Shown piece by piece: positions 7,624-15,837 of a DNA stretch of 36,504 nucleotides (its first letter is position 1; every line of letters starts with the position of its first letter). A program made the position numbers and the translations under genes. The DNA comes from Spirochaetota bacterium (lineage in GTDB: Bacteria; Spirochaetota; JAGLSM01; JAKPMW01): positions 1-36,504 of the forward strand of contig JAITCI010000015.1 in the NCBI GenBank assembly GCA_031283155.1. The letters run 5' to 3'. The notes under the pieces were generated by a model. That model searched no databases and was not told where the DNA came from. It worked only from the letters and a program-made list of their open reading frames with translations.

Positions 7624-8671
7624 AGACAGCAAGCCGGACAAAGTCCGCGAATTCGTCAAGACTGAAATCTTTGGCCGCGCACTTCCCTATCCTCTCCGGC
7701 AGGATCAGGGTGATGCGCTTTCCGCTTCGCTTCTTGTCAAAGAAGGCGGCGTCGATCAACTGATCCGGCGTGATATCCGTCGCCGTGGGCAAATGATAAC
7801 GCCTGACTGCCTCGGTAATTTCAAGATGACATTCCTGATCGCAGAATCCGGCGCGCGCAGCCCCGCGGCTCGCGAGTACCATGCCGATGGCGACGGCGCT
7901 CCCGTGCGGTACGCTATAATCGCTGTGCTTCTCGATCCCATGCCCGAGGGTATGCCCGAAATTCAGGAGCTTGCGTATGCCGGTCTCATGCTCATCCGCA
8001 GTGACGACGTCGCGCTTGATGGTTATATTGCGCGTGATGATATCCTCCATATTGGACTGCATCGGCTCTTTCAGGATCGCGAATAACTCCGCGCTCAGGA
8101 TCACACCATGCTTGATCATCTCGGCGCAGCCGTCGTTAAAAATTTCCGCAGGCAGCGTATCGAGGGTCTCGTAATCACAGAGTACGATATGCGGCTGATA
8201 GAACGCGCCGGCAAGATTTTTGCCCTCCGGCAGATCCACCGCCGTTTTGCCGCCGACGGACGAATCCACCATCGAAAGCAAAGTGGTGGGAAGCTGCGCG
8301 AACCCAATGCCGCGCAGGTAGGAGGCCGCCGCGAATCCCGCCATATCGCCCACCACGCCGCCGCCTAACGCGACCAGCACATCCTGCCGCGTCAGTTTTG
8401 CCTGGGCAAGCGCGCGGAGGATCGCCGTATAGGTTTCCATTGTTTTCGAGCGCTCGCCGTGCGGGAACACAAAGCGCGCCACGGCATAGCCTGCCGCCCG
8501 CAGCGAACGCTCCGCAGCGTCTCCGTATAATTTGTTTACAATATCGTCGGTTATGAGCGCGGCTGTCTCTCCCCCGCAGACCGCCATGATCCGCCCGCCG
8601 GCTTCGGATAACAGGCCTCCGCCGATATACACAGTATATTCCCTGGACGTATATACAGATACGCTTCTCAC
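7622..8671 (-). CDS. aroB: 3-dehydroquinate synthase
   Basis: Second shikimate step: cyclises DAHP to 3-dehydroquinate using NAD and a divalent metal. 349 residues, typical. GGGVVGDMAGFAAASYLRGI is the NAD/phosphate-binding hallmark and FGHTLGHGIEKHSDY carries the metal-binding His residues. The start is GTG 8671, overlapping the tyrA stop by 4 nt (GTGA) with GAGGTGG upstream, so translation is probably coupled. The TAG stop is shared with the beginning of a two-hairpin repeat. Confidence 0.97.
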   Translation of the reverse strand: MRSVSVYTSREYTVYIGGGLLSEAGGRIMAVCGGETAALITDDIVNKLYGDAAERSLRAAGYAVARFVFPHGERSKTMETYTAILRALAQAKLTRQDVLVALGGGVVGDMAGFAAASYLRGIGFAQLPTTLLSMVDSSVGGKTAVDLPEGKNLAGAFYQPHIVLCDYETLDTLPAEIFNDGCAEMIKHGVILSAELFAILKEPMQSNMEDIITRNITIKRDVVTADEHETGIRKLLNFGHTLGHGIEKHSDYSVPHGSAVAIGMVLASRGAARAGFCDQECHLEITEAVRRYHLPTATDITPDQLIDAAFFDKKRSGKRITLILPERIGKCAAKDFSLDEFADFVRLAV

Positions 8672-9501
8672 CGCCGATCCACCTCTTCTTTCAGCCGCTT
8701 GCCTTCGTACAGCAGAGCCTCGAGCGCGCCTTTGTTTTTGCTCTCGAGCGCGTTTTTATATTTTTGAATGGAAGCCATAAATATATCAAGTTCGCCGAGC
8801 AGATGATCGCGGTTCTCCAGAAAGAGTTCCGCCCACAGCGCTTCATTGAGCCATGCCACGCGAGTTAAGTCCTTATAGCTTCCGGCGGAAAAACCCTTAT
8901 GCTCCAGTACGGTCGGGCTTTTGATGAAGGCATTGGATACCAGATGCGCCATTTGCGAGGTGAAGGCGATCATCGCGTCGTGCTTTTCCGCAGTGGTAAT
9001 GGTGAGCCGCCCGAATTCCGCCGGCGCGAGCAGCTGCTTCACCCTGTCAAGAAACAGGATATCGTCATACACGGGCGGCACGATGATCATGGGCGCGCCC
9101 TTAAACATATTCGCCTTGCTGTGTTTAAAGCCCGACTGCTCGGTTCCCGCCATGGGGTGCCCGCCCACAAAGGTAAAACCATAGCGCGCGGCGGCCTGAA
9201 ACCCGGCGGCGCATATATGTATTTTGGTGCCGCAGCTATCGATGACAACGGCTTCGGGGCGGAAATATTGCGCCTTCCCGTGCAGAAAATCGATAGCCGC
9301 GCGCGGATAGATCGCGATCAAAATCAGATCGCAATAGCGCAGCGCATCGTCATCAAGCGGCGCGTCCGCCGCGCCGGAAAGGATCGCGAAATCGAGTATG
9401 CTCATGTCGGCGTCATGCGCGTATACGGTATGCCCGGCTGCCTTGTAGGCTTTGGCGAACGAACCGCCAATCAGCCCCAGTCCGATAACGCCGACTTTCA
9501 T
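8668..9501 (-). CDS. tyrA: Prephenate (or arogenate) dehydrogenase
   Basis: Oxidative decarboxylation of prephenate toward 4-hydroxyphenylpyruvate, the tyrosine branch. 277 residues. An N-terminal Rossmann motif GLGLIGGS is followed by GGHPMAGTEQSGF, the conserved substrate-site motif. There is no ACT domain, so allosteric control by Tyr is not evident here. Whether it prefers prephenate or arogenate cannot be told by eye. GAGGAG precedes the ATG by 6 nt. It lies 10 nt after the DAHP synthase gene and overlaps aroB. Confidence 0.95.
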   Translation of the reverse strand: MKVGVIGLGLIGGSFAKAYKAAGHTVYAHDADMSILDFAILSGAADAPLDDDALRYCDLILIAIYPRAAIDFLHGKAQYFRPEAVVIDSCGTKIHICAAGFQAAARYGFTFVGGHPMAGTEQSGFKHSKANMFKGAPMIIVPPVYDDILFLDRVKQLLAPAEFGRLTITTAEKHDAMIAFTSQMAHLVSNAFIKSPTVLEHKGFSAGSYKDLTRVAWLNEALWAELFLENRDHLLGELDIFMASIQKYKNALESKNKGALEALLYEGKRLKEEVDRR

Positions 9502-9511
9502 ATTCGTCTCC

Positions 9512-10519
9512 TCAGCGCGCCGCGATCACTTCGCGAATCCGCTGCATTTTTTCAGAGAGATGCGCAAACTGTTCCAGCGTGAGGGACTGGGCGCCGTCGC
9601 ATACCGCGTTTTGCGGATCGTTATGCACCTCTATAAGTATCCCGTCCGCGCCGCTCGCCACGGCGGCCAGCGCCATCTGCGGGACATAGCGCGATACGCC
9701 TATCGCGTGGCTGGGATCGATGATCACCGGCAGATGCGAGAGTTCCTGGAGTACCGGCACGGCGGAGAGGTCGAGGGTGTTTCGGGTGTAGGTCTCAAAG
9801 GTGCGGATGCCGCGCTCGCACAGGATCACGTTTTCGTTGCCCTCGGCCATGATATACTCCGCGCTCATCAGGAGTTCCTTGAGGGTATTCGCGAAGCCGC
9901 GCTTCAGGAGTATCGGTTTGCGAAGCTGCCCCAGTTCCTTCAGTAACTCGAAGTTCTGCATATTCCGCGCGCCCACCTGGATCACGTCGACCGGCTCAAA
10001 GAGCGGGAGATGCGCGGCGTTCATGATTTCCGTGACGATGGGCATACCGGTTTTGGCTCTGGCCTCCAGCAAAAATTCAATGCCCTCGGCGCGCAGTCCC
10101 TGAAAATCATAAGGCGACGTGCGCGGCTTGAACGCGCCTCCGCGCAGAAGACGCGCGCCCGAGGCCTGCACGCTTTCGGCCACGCATACAATTTGCTCCG
10201 GCGATTCCACCGAGCAGGGGCCGGCGATCACCTGAAAATTACCGCCGCCCAGTATAACCCCGCCGATATTGACCGCTGTGTCCGCCGGATGAAATTTGCG
10301 GTTCGCGCGCTTGAAGGGCTCGTTGATCCGTTTGACGGATTCCACGATCTCGAGTCCTTCCAGAAGATCAACGTCCACCTGACTGGTATCGCCGACAAGG
10401 CCGATGATGGTTTGAAATTCCCCCTCGGAGACATGGGTTTTCAATCCGCGCGACCTGAACCACGCGAGCAGGCTGTCGATTTGCTGTTTGCTCGCGCCGG
10501 GCTTCACAACTGCTATCAT
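9512..10519 (-). CDS. aroF: 3-deoxy-7-phosphoheptulonate (DAHP) synthase, type I-beta with N-terminal regulatory domain
   Basis: First committed step: condenses phosphoenolpyruvate with erythrose-4-phosphate. 335 residues. About 1-70 form a ferredoxin-like extension seen in I-beta enzymes, where in Thermotoga it mediates Tyr inhibition. The barrel follows with [27 protein letters not shown], and DPSHAIGVS near the C-terminus. ATG 10519 has AAGGAG upstream. It is the first gene of the operon and lies directly behind the attenuator, with a two-hairpin repeat between terminator and start. The gene symbol follows common usage for this family; aroG or aroH are used for the same enzyme elsewhere. 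Confidence 0.95.
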   Translation of the reverse strand: MIAVVKPGASKQQIDSLLAWFRSRGLKTHVSEGEFQTIIGLVGDTSQVDVDLLEGLEIVESVKRINEPFKRANRKFHPADTAVNIGGVILGGGNFQVIAGPCSVESPEQIVCVAESVQASGARLLRGGAFKPRTSPYDFQGLRAEGIEFLLEARAKTGMPIVTEIMNAAHLPLFEPVDVIQVGARNMQNFELLKELGQLRKPILLKRGFANTLKELLMSAEYIMAEGNENVILCERGIRTFETYTRNTLDLSAVPVLQELSHLPVIIDPSHAIGVSRYVPQMALAAVASGADGILIEVHNDPQNAVCDGAQSLTLEQFAHLSEKMQRIREVIAAR

Positions 10520-10542
10520 TTTCGTCTCTCCTTGTTCTCACT

Positions 10543-10598
10543 CCCCTGCGTTCAATCGCCATCCTTGGCTACGCAGGGGCGTTTACGTCGTGTAAACG
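10543..10598 (-). repeat. Two-hairpin repeat, copy 4 (in the DAHP synthase leader)
   Basis: On the minus strand: hairpin CGTTTAC-ACGAC-GTAAACG (10598-10580), then an 8-bp perfect outer stem (CCCCTGCG at 10579-10572, CGCAGGGG at 10550-10543) enclosing GCCA-AGGA-TGGC (10569-10558). It begins right behind the attenuator U-tract and ends 23 nt before the aroF ATG, so it is part of the read-through transcript. Confidence 0.8.
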
Positions 10599-10602
10599 GA
10601 AA

Positions 10603-10634
10603 TAAAAAGCCCCGCAGTGATTTTCCTGCGGAGC
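10603..10634 (-). terminator. Attenuator terminator of the aro operon
   Basis: On the minus strand GCTCCGCAG (10634-10626) pairs with CTGCGGGGC (10617-10609), 9 bp with one U-G wobble and an 8-nt loop, followed by TTTTTATTT. It lies between the leader peptide stop and aroF. The loop plus first bases of the 3' arm (10625-10616, GAAAATCACT) are perfectly complementary over 10 nt to part of the leader peptide coding region (10688-10679), giving a competing antiterminator. Confidence 0.9.
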
Positions 10635-10657
10635 CTTAACCTGAGCATCTATCGCGG

Positions 10658-10756
10658 TTAAGCGGATTGACCGGCAGCGAAAATCACTCTCGCTTTCCAG
10701 CGAAAGCTAAAGTAATAAAAGTAAAAAAAGTATCTCGCTGCGAATAAACGCTGCAT
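10658..10756 (-). CDS. Aromatic leader peptide (Tyr/Phe-rich) of the aro attenuator
   Basis: A 32-codon peptide starting at ATG 10756 with AGGA 5 nt upstream. Codons 9-18 read YFFYFYYFSF, so 9 of 10 are Tyr or Phe, followed closely by a single Trp codon (20). The peptide itself probably has no function; its translation speed does. Region 1 (codons 6-8, GCAGCGAGA) can pair with region 2 (10688-10674), and region 2 can instead pair with the terminator loop. A ribosome stalled on the Tyr/Phe run would cover region 1, free region 2 and block the terminator. Stop codon TAA lies inside another small stem (10662-10656 with 10641-10635). The longer upstream frame is ignored because it lacks a ribosome site and overlaps the promoter transcript start. 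Confidence 0.88.
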   Translation of the reverse strand: MQRLFAARYFFYFYYFSFRWKARVIFAAGQSA

Positions 10757-10817
10757 ATTTGTCCTGCGCTCCTTCTGAAAAAAACTTGCGGATAAGAGTT
10801 TCCTGTAGACTGCTTTG

Positions 10818-10846
10818 AGTATATCCAGACTTGCTATAGGTGTCAA
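10818..10846 (-). promoter_or_regulatory. Sigma70-type promoter of the aro operon
   Basis: TTGACA (10846-10841), a 17-nt spacer, and TATACT (10823-10818): full -35 consensus and 5 of 6 at -10. Transcription would start near 10811, giving a leader of about 55 nt before the leader peptide ATG. Confidence 0.88.
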
Positions 10847-10957
10847 GCGGAGTTATTAAAAAAATCCGGGTACTTACTTTGGGGGCAAGGCAATGCTTTC
10901 ATTTGTGCAATTTTCTGTCTGGCGGAAGCAGCACTCGACCGGCACACACCGCTTGCC

Positions 10958-12025
10958 TCATCCCCTTATGCGCGCCATGCCCAGACAGATCGCGTCGTCG
11001 TAGAATACCGTGAACTGCCCGGGGGCGCAGCCCCCGTCGCGGCCATCCAGAAGCGTCACGCGCCCGCCGCCCGCTTTGGCCTCATAGCGGCAGGAGAAAA
11101 AATGGGGGCCGTGGCGCAGCTTGCAGCGGAGTGCGCACGCGCAACCGAGCATAGCGCGTCCTCGTTCATCGTTGATTAAAAAAGGCTCTTCCACGTCAAA
11201 TTCGCTTTTCAATTCTTCTTCGTAGCCGTCCGCGTGGGCGACATATATGATGTTGCGCGTAACGTCCTTCGAGAGTACAAACCAGGGCCCGCCGGAGAGG
11301 CCAAGCCCGGTGCGCTGCCCGACTGTATGGAACCAATACCCCTTATGGGCACCGAGGCGCTTGCCGCTCCGCTGTTCGATGATGTCGCCCTCGCGCTCGC
11401 CGAGATAGGCGCGCGCAAAATCGTGAAATTTTATCCTGCCCAAAAAGCATATCCCCTGGCTGTCCCTGCGTTCTGCCTGCGGGAGCTTAGCGGCTTTTGC
11501 AATGGCGCGCACCTCATGTTTCAGCAAATTCCCCAGCGGAAAGAGGGTGCGCGCAAGCTGCGCCTCGGAAAGATGCGCGAGAAAATAGGTCTGATCCTTA
11601 ACGGTATCGGCCGCAGTCCCAAGATGCAGCCCGCGCTCATCCCCGATATGCCGCGCGTAATGGCCGGAGGCGACCCGCTCATAGCCCTCAATTCGATCAA
11701 AAAAAGCGCCGAATTTTATTTTCTCATTACAAAATATATCGGGGCTGGGGGTGCGCCCGGCGCGGAGTTCATCCAGGGTATAGTGCACAATCCTCTCGTA
11801 ATACTCGCGCTGCAAGGGGATAATTTTAAGCGGTACCCCAAACTGCTCGCAGCACGCGCGCGCAAAACGGATGTCCTCGTCCCAGGGACACTCGCCCAAA
11901 AAACTGGTTTCATCCTCAAGCCAAATTTTGAGATAGTATGCGGTGCAGTCATGCCCGGCGTCGGCAAGGAGCTTGAGCGCGACCGCGCTGTCGACGCCGC
12001 CGGAGAGAAGAACCGCTATCTTCAT
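10958..12025 (-). CDS. mnmA: tRNA-specific 2-thiouridylase
   Basis: Thiolates U34 of Lys, Glu and Gln tRNAs using ATP and sulfur from a persulfide relay. 355 residues. The N-terminal PP-loop SGGVDS is at about 9-14. The catalytic Cys pair is in PSPDIFCNEKIKFG and DSQGICFLG. GYWFHTVGQRTGLGLSGG is the family hallmark, followed by the C-terminal beta-barrel. The start has GTGAGG upstream. It begins 6 nt after the mnmG stop, so the two enzymes that build the same U34 modification are co-expressed. Confidence 0.97.
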   Translation of the reverse strand: MKIAVLLSGGVDSAVALKLLADAGHDCTAYYLKIWLEDETSFLGECPWDEDIRFARACCEQFGVPLKIIPLQREYYERIVHYTLDELRAGRTPSPDIFCNEKIKFGAFFDRIEGYERVASGHYARHIGDERGLHLGTAADTVKDQTYFLAHLSEAQLARTLFPLGNLLKHEVRAIAKAAKLPQAERRDSQGICFLGRIKFHDFARAYLGEREGDIIEQRSGKRLGAHKGYWFHTVGQRTGLGLSGGPWFVLSKDVTRNIIYVAHADGYEEELKSEFDVEEPFLINDERGRAMLGCACALRCKLRHGPHFFSCRYEAKAGGGRVTLLDGRDGGCAPGQFTVFYDDAICLGMARIRG

Positions 12026-12031
12026 TGCGCC

Positions 12032-13978
12032 TCACTTGCACGCTTCGCGCGGCGCGGGGTGGCCATCGCGCGCGCGCATCGAAAGCATCAATATAGAGAG
12101 GTCAGCCGCGCGGACGCCCGCGAGACGCGCGGCCTGCCCGAGGGTGCGCGGGCGGATTTTTTCGAGAACCTCGCGCGCCTCCGCCGAGAGGGAACGCATC
12201 GCGCTGTAAACAATCCCCTCCGGAATATGCTTCTCTTCCATTTTCAAAAAGCGCGCGGCGTCCTCGCGTTCACGCGCGATATAGCCCTCGTAGCGGAGTT
12301 CAATACGCGCGGCCTCCAGTACACGGTTATCGCACACCTCCGGACGGAGAGCAGGCCAACGCGCCGGATCAATATCCTGCAGCAAATCCCCAAGAGGGAG
12401 ATTCGCCCGCAGCGCAAGCTGCGCGAGCAAAACCGGGTGCGCCGCCTCGGGCAGGTTCAATTTCCGTAAATGGATATTCGCTTTTTCCGGCGCGATATGG
12501 ATACGACGCAGCGCATCAAGAGCTGCGGCAAGGCGCTCCTCGAAGACGATCTCTTCCTCCCACTCCGCGTCGCTGACCAAACCAATCTCATGCCCATAAC
12601 GCAGCAGGCGGCGATCTGTGGTATCCTCGCGCAGGAGAAGACGAAACTCCGCGCGTGAGGTGAACATACGGTAGGGCTCAAGCGGCGCTTTGGAAATCAG
12701 GTCGTCGATTAATACGCCGATATAGGCCTCGTGCCTGCCGAGAATGATCGGTTCCTGCCCATGATACGCGCGCGCGGCATTAACGCCCGCCATGATTCCC
12801 TGGGAAGCCGCCTCCTCATAGCCGGATGTGCCATTGATCTGCCCCGCGAGATAGAGTCCGCGAATGCGCTTGGTCTCGAGGCTGTGCGCAAGCTGGCTGG
12901 CCGGAACAAAATCATACTCAATCCCGTAGCCGTATCGCGCGACACGGATATTTTCAAGCCCGCGCACGGTCTTCAGCGCCGCCTCCTGCACCTCCTCCGG
13001 CAGAGCGGTCGGAAAGCCGTTCACGTATATCAGATCGCTCTCCGCCCCCTCGGGTTCGAGAAAGAGCTGGTGGCGCTCCCGTTCCGAAAAACGCACAATT
13101 TTGTCTTCGATTGCCGGACAATACTTGGGGCTGGGGCCTGTTATATCGCCGGTGTACTGGGGCGCGCGATCAAGGGCGTCGCGAATGATCGTATGCGTAT
13201 TGGGATTGGTCCAGGCGATAAAGCACGGAAGCTGCGGGAGATACGGAAATTCCGCGCGCGGGGTGCGGCGCGAGAAGGGCCGCGTCAGAGGATCGCCGTC
13301 CTGCGCCTCGAGGACATCGAGATCCACACTCGCGCGGTACAGCCTCGGCGGGGTGGAGGTCGCAAGCCGAGACACGGTTACACCCAGCGCCCGCAATGAC
13401 TCCGAGATACCCACGCTCGCCGCCTCGCCGTACCTGCCGCCTGCCCGCGTTTTGAGTCCATTATAGAGAACGCCGTTTAAGAAAGTGCCGGTCGCCACGA
13501 TCACAAACCGGCTTTCCAATTCCATACCGGAGGCAAGCCGCACACCGCGCGCGCTCAGCCTTGCGGATGGATCGCCATCAGCGAGAATGGTCTCCGCGCG
13601 ATCCTCAATGACGTCAAGACCGGGCAGCGCCACCATAAAATGCGACGCCTCCTGCTCGTAGAGGGCGCGATCAGCCTGCGCGCGCGTCGCATGCACGGCC
13701 GCCCCCTTCGAGAGATTCAGGGTGCGCATTTGCAGCGAAACGCGATCACACAAAAATCCCATTATCCCGCCGAGCGCGTCGATCTCGCGGACGAGATGTC
13801 CCTTCGCGGTTCCGCCGATGGCCGGATTGCAGGACATACGCCCGAGCGCCCTGCTGTCAGGCGTTATGAGCGCGACGCGGGCGTTCGCATCTCCGCATCG
13901 CAGGATACGCGCGGCAGCCGAGGCGGCCTCGATCCCCGCATGGCCGCCGCCAATCACAATAACTCCATAGGTCTGCAT
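12032..13978 (-). CDS. mnmG: tRNA uridine-5-carboxymethylaminomethyl modification enzyme (GidA)
   Basis: FAD enzyme that with MnmE installs the 5-carboxymethylaminomethyl group on wobble uridine. 648 residues, near the usual 620-650. FAD motif VIGGGHAGIEAASAAARI lies at the N-terminus. MSCNPAIGGTAKGHLVREIDALGG and the later GYEEAASQGIMAGVNAAR are family signatures, and the C-terminal helical domain is complete. The start is ATG 13978 with GGCGGAT upstream. It is divergent from the glycosyltransferase gene and co-transcribed with mnmA. No mnmE is in the window. Confidence 0.97.
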   Translation of the reverse strand: MQTYGVIVIGGGHAGIEAASAAARILRCGDANARVALITPDSRALGRMSCNPAIGGTAKGHLVREIDALGGIMGFLCDRVSLQMRTLNLSKGAAVHATRAQADRALYEQEASHFMVALPGLDVIEDRAETILADGDPSARLSARGVRLASGMELESRFVIVATGTFLNGVLYNGLKTRAGGRYGEAASVGISESLRALGVTVSRLATSTPPRLYRASVDLDVLEAQDGDPLTRPFSRRTPRAEFPYLPQLPCFIAWTNPNTHTIIRDALDRAPQYTGDITGPSPKYCPAIEDKIVRFSERERHQLFLEPEGAESDLIYVNGFPTALPEEVQEAALKTVRGLENIRVARYGYGIEYDFVPASQLAHSLETKRIRGLYLAGQINGTSGYEEAASQGIMAGVNAARAYHGQEPIILGRHEAYIGVLIDDLISKAPLEPYRMFTSRAEFRLLLREDTTDRRLLRYGHEIGLVSDAEWEEEIVFEERLAAALDALRRIHIAPEKANIHLRKLNLPEAAHPVLLAQLALRANLPLGDLLQDIDPARWPALRPEVCDNRVLEAARIELRYEGYIAREREDAARFLKMEEKHIPEGIVYSAMRSLSAEAREVLEKIRPRTLGQAARLAGVRAADLSILMLSMRARDGHPAPREACK

Positions 13979-14023
13979 ACAATCCGCCTGTGCATAATAG
14001 CGTCATAATGAAGTTACTCCATT

Positions 14024-14053
14024 TTGACCGGGCGGGGCGCTATCTTTCATTAT
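14024..14053 (+). promoter_or_regulatory. Possible promoter of the glycosyltransferase gene
   Basis: TTGACC (14024-14029), 18-nt spacer, CATTAT (14048-14053), 25 nt ahead of the chosen start. The -10 box matches only 4 of 6, so this is a weak call. Confidence 0.3.
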
Positions 14054-14077
14054 TACCTTTCAGGACAAAGGCAAAAA

Positions 14078-15121
14078 ATGACACGAAAAAAGATGAGCAT
14101 AATAGTTACGGTGTATAACATCGAAAACTATATTGAGCGGTGCCTGGAATCTCTGGTGCATCAATCCCTGCAGGAGATTGAAATTATTTGCGTCAATGAC
14201 GGCAGCACGGACAAGAGTCTTGAGATACTCAATAGATATGCCGGAAAATACCCGGATATGATCAGCGTTTTTACAAAAGAAAACGGGGGCGGTGACTGGG
14301 GAGCAAGAAATTTCGGGGTAAAAAAAATCAACACAGGATATTTCAGCTTTGTTGACGGGGACGATTATGTACACAGGGATTATGCCCTGAAATTATACTC
14401 CGCCATTGATGAGAATAACGCGGATATGGCGATCTGTGCCTTTGAAAGGAGAGACGCCGCCACAGATAAAAAAATTTGCAGCGATATGGATAAATTCGGG
14501 CATAGGATAATTACCGTTGACGGTAAAGACAGTATATTGGCTTTCATGAATGTGGCGCTCTGGAACAAGGTTTTCAGAGCAAGCAAAGTAAAGGATATTG
14601 AATATCCTGCAATTCGGGTCGTAAGCGATCTGTTTTTAATGCTCGCCGCCATGCCAAATCTTGAAAAAATAGTTATCATCCCTGATATTCTTTATTACTA
14701 CATGATGAGAAGAGATTCCTTGATACACAATGTGCGGGAGGCCGACCTGGGCGCTTATGAAAAAAATTTCCTGACGATAAAAGAGATGTATACGTCCAAC
14801 GCCGCCTATACGAAATTTTCCGACTATATTAATCTTATGGTTTTTATGCACTATGGTATGGCGACAATTTTCAGATTGTCATACGCCTGCGGGGGTGCCG
14901 CATTAAAAAACCATTGCGCCAGAATCAATAATTTTATAAATACAGAATTTCCTGGCTGGAGAAGTTCTCCATTTTTGAAATTTTCATATTGCCTGAAAAA
15001 GGGCGTGAAACATTGCGCCTTATATGTCATTCATCTTTTGTATAAAATGAATATGAGCCTGCTTTTTGTACGCATATACCGATTCACGGTAGACGTATTA
15101 AAAATAGATATTAAGTATTAA
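14078..15121 (+). CDS. Family 2 glycosyltransferase
   Basis: Transfers a sugar from a nucleotide donor, probably in surface polysaccharide or glycan synthesis. 347 residues from ATG 14078 (AAAGG upstream). The GT-A domain is clear: MSIIVTVYNIENYIERCLES at the start, VNDGSTDKSLEI, then VDGDDYV with the DXD-type metal site near residue 100. The C-terminal half is aromatic and basic (many Tyr, Phe and Lys) and ends without clear membrane helices. Acceptor and donor are unknown. The gene is plainly more A/T-rich than its neighbours, uses many AAA/ATA/ATT codons, and is alone on its strand among housekeeping genes, suggesting recent acquisition. It overlaps the convergent methyltransferase stop by 4 nt. 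Confidence 0.88.
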   Translation: MTRKKMSIIVTVYNIENYIERCLESLVHQSLQEIEIICVNDGSTDKSLEILNRYAGKYPDMISVFTKENGGGDWGARNFGVKKINTGYFSFVDGDDYVHRDYALKLYSAIDENNADMAICAFERRDAATDKKICSDMDKFGHRIITVDGKDSILAFMNVALWNKVFRASKVKDIEYPAIRVVSDLFLMLAAMPNLEKIVIIPDILYYYMMRRDSLIHNVREADLGAYEKNFLTIKEMYTSNAAYTKFSDYINLMVFMHYGMATIFRLSYACGGAALKNHCARINNFINTEFPGWRSSPFLKFSYCLKKGVKHCALYVIHLLYKMNMSLLFVRIYRFTVDVLKIDIKY

Positions 15122-15837
15122 CGACGTCTGAGGGCAATAAAGAGTTCGCGCTGCAAAAACGCTTTCCCAAAAATAAGCTGAAGCAGGGCTTCGCCCGCCG
15201 CGAGCAGCCAATCCATGAACCGCCCCGGAATTGTATACAGGATATCGGGGATCCGCGAGAAGCCCCGAATGACAATCACCTCAAGCCCGCTCTGCCCGGC
15301 CAGCGCGCGCAATTCGGTCTTCGTTGTGCGGTAAAATTTGACCGCAGTGCGGCCAAAAATATTCAGGGAATGTTTGTTCGGCATGGTGAAGACAAGCACA
15401 CCGCCCGGCGCGAGTCTATCCGCAAGCGCCTTGACTGCGGCTTTCCATTCGCTATTGTATTTGAGTACACGGATCGCGCTGATGAACACAAAATTCCCAC
15501 CCGCCTCCTCCGGTAATCCGCCTGCGGCTATATCTGCGCACAAAAATTGAATCGGGTGGGAAAAATTAAGCCCCCGGCAGACGGCAAGCATAGCCTCGGC
15601 GATATCCACTCCGGTAAGCCTTGCCTCGGGCGGCGCCAGCCGATCATGGAGCGCAAGGATGCGCCCATTGCCGCAGCCCACGTCCAGATAGACGCCCGGA
15701 AGCTGCGGGCAATTACGTTCTATAAATGAAAGCTCTTGTGCGGAGATGCGCTGGCGCGAAGGCGTTCGCCAAACCTCGCTATAGCCTGCCCCCAGCGCAT
15801 TCCAGTGCGCGCGGTTTTCTTCGCGTTCCAGCCTCAT
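15118..15837 (-). CDS. Class I SAM-dependent methyltransferase
   Basis: 239 residues. Motif I is YLDVGCGNGRIL (about 50-61), followed by an acidic motif II at GVDIAEAML and the expected LAPGGVLVFTMPN segment. The substrate is not identifiable. The C-terminus is hydrophobic (MDWLLAAGEALLQLIFGKAFL), so it may sit at the membrane and act on a lipid or quinone-like molecule, which is conjecture. It overlaps the SPFH gene by 4 nt (ATGA), so it is translated from the same message. Confidence 0.85.
   Translation of the reverse strand: MRLEREENRAHWNALGAGYSEVWRTPSRQRISAQELSFIERNCPQLPGVYLDVGCGNGRILALHDRLAPPEARLTGVDIAEAMLAVCRGLNFSHPIQFLCADIAAGGLPEEAGGNFVFISAIRVLKYNSEWKAAVKALADRLAPGGVLVFTMPNKHSLNIFGRTAVKFYRTTKTELRALAGQSGLEVIVIRGFSRIPDILYTIPGRFMDWLLAAGEALLQLIFGKAFLQRELFIALRRR

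Noticed and set aside
7423-7659. N-terminal extension of aroA by 79 codons
   Set aside because: It translates a dispersed repeat (the 'SLRAKRSNP' type) and part of the two-hairpin element and overlaps the aroB end. ATG 7422 has its own ribosome site and the expected EPSP synthase N-terminus.
10757-10846. Longer frame upstream of the aro leader peptide
   Set aside because: It runs through the promoter and has no ribosome site. ATG 10756 with AGGA fits the attenuator layout.
11234-12469. 411-codon plus-strand ORF opposite mnmA and mnmG
   Set aside because: It spans two genes and their junction on the other strand, matches no family and has no ribosome site evidence. High GC codon bias leaves such shadow frames open.
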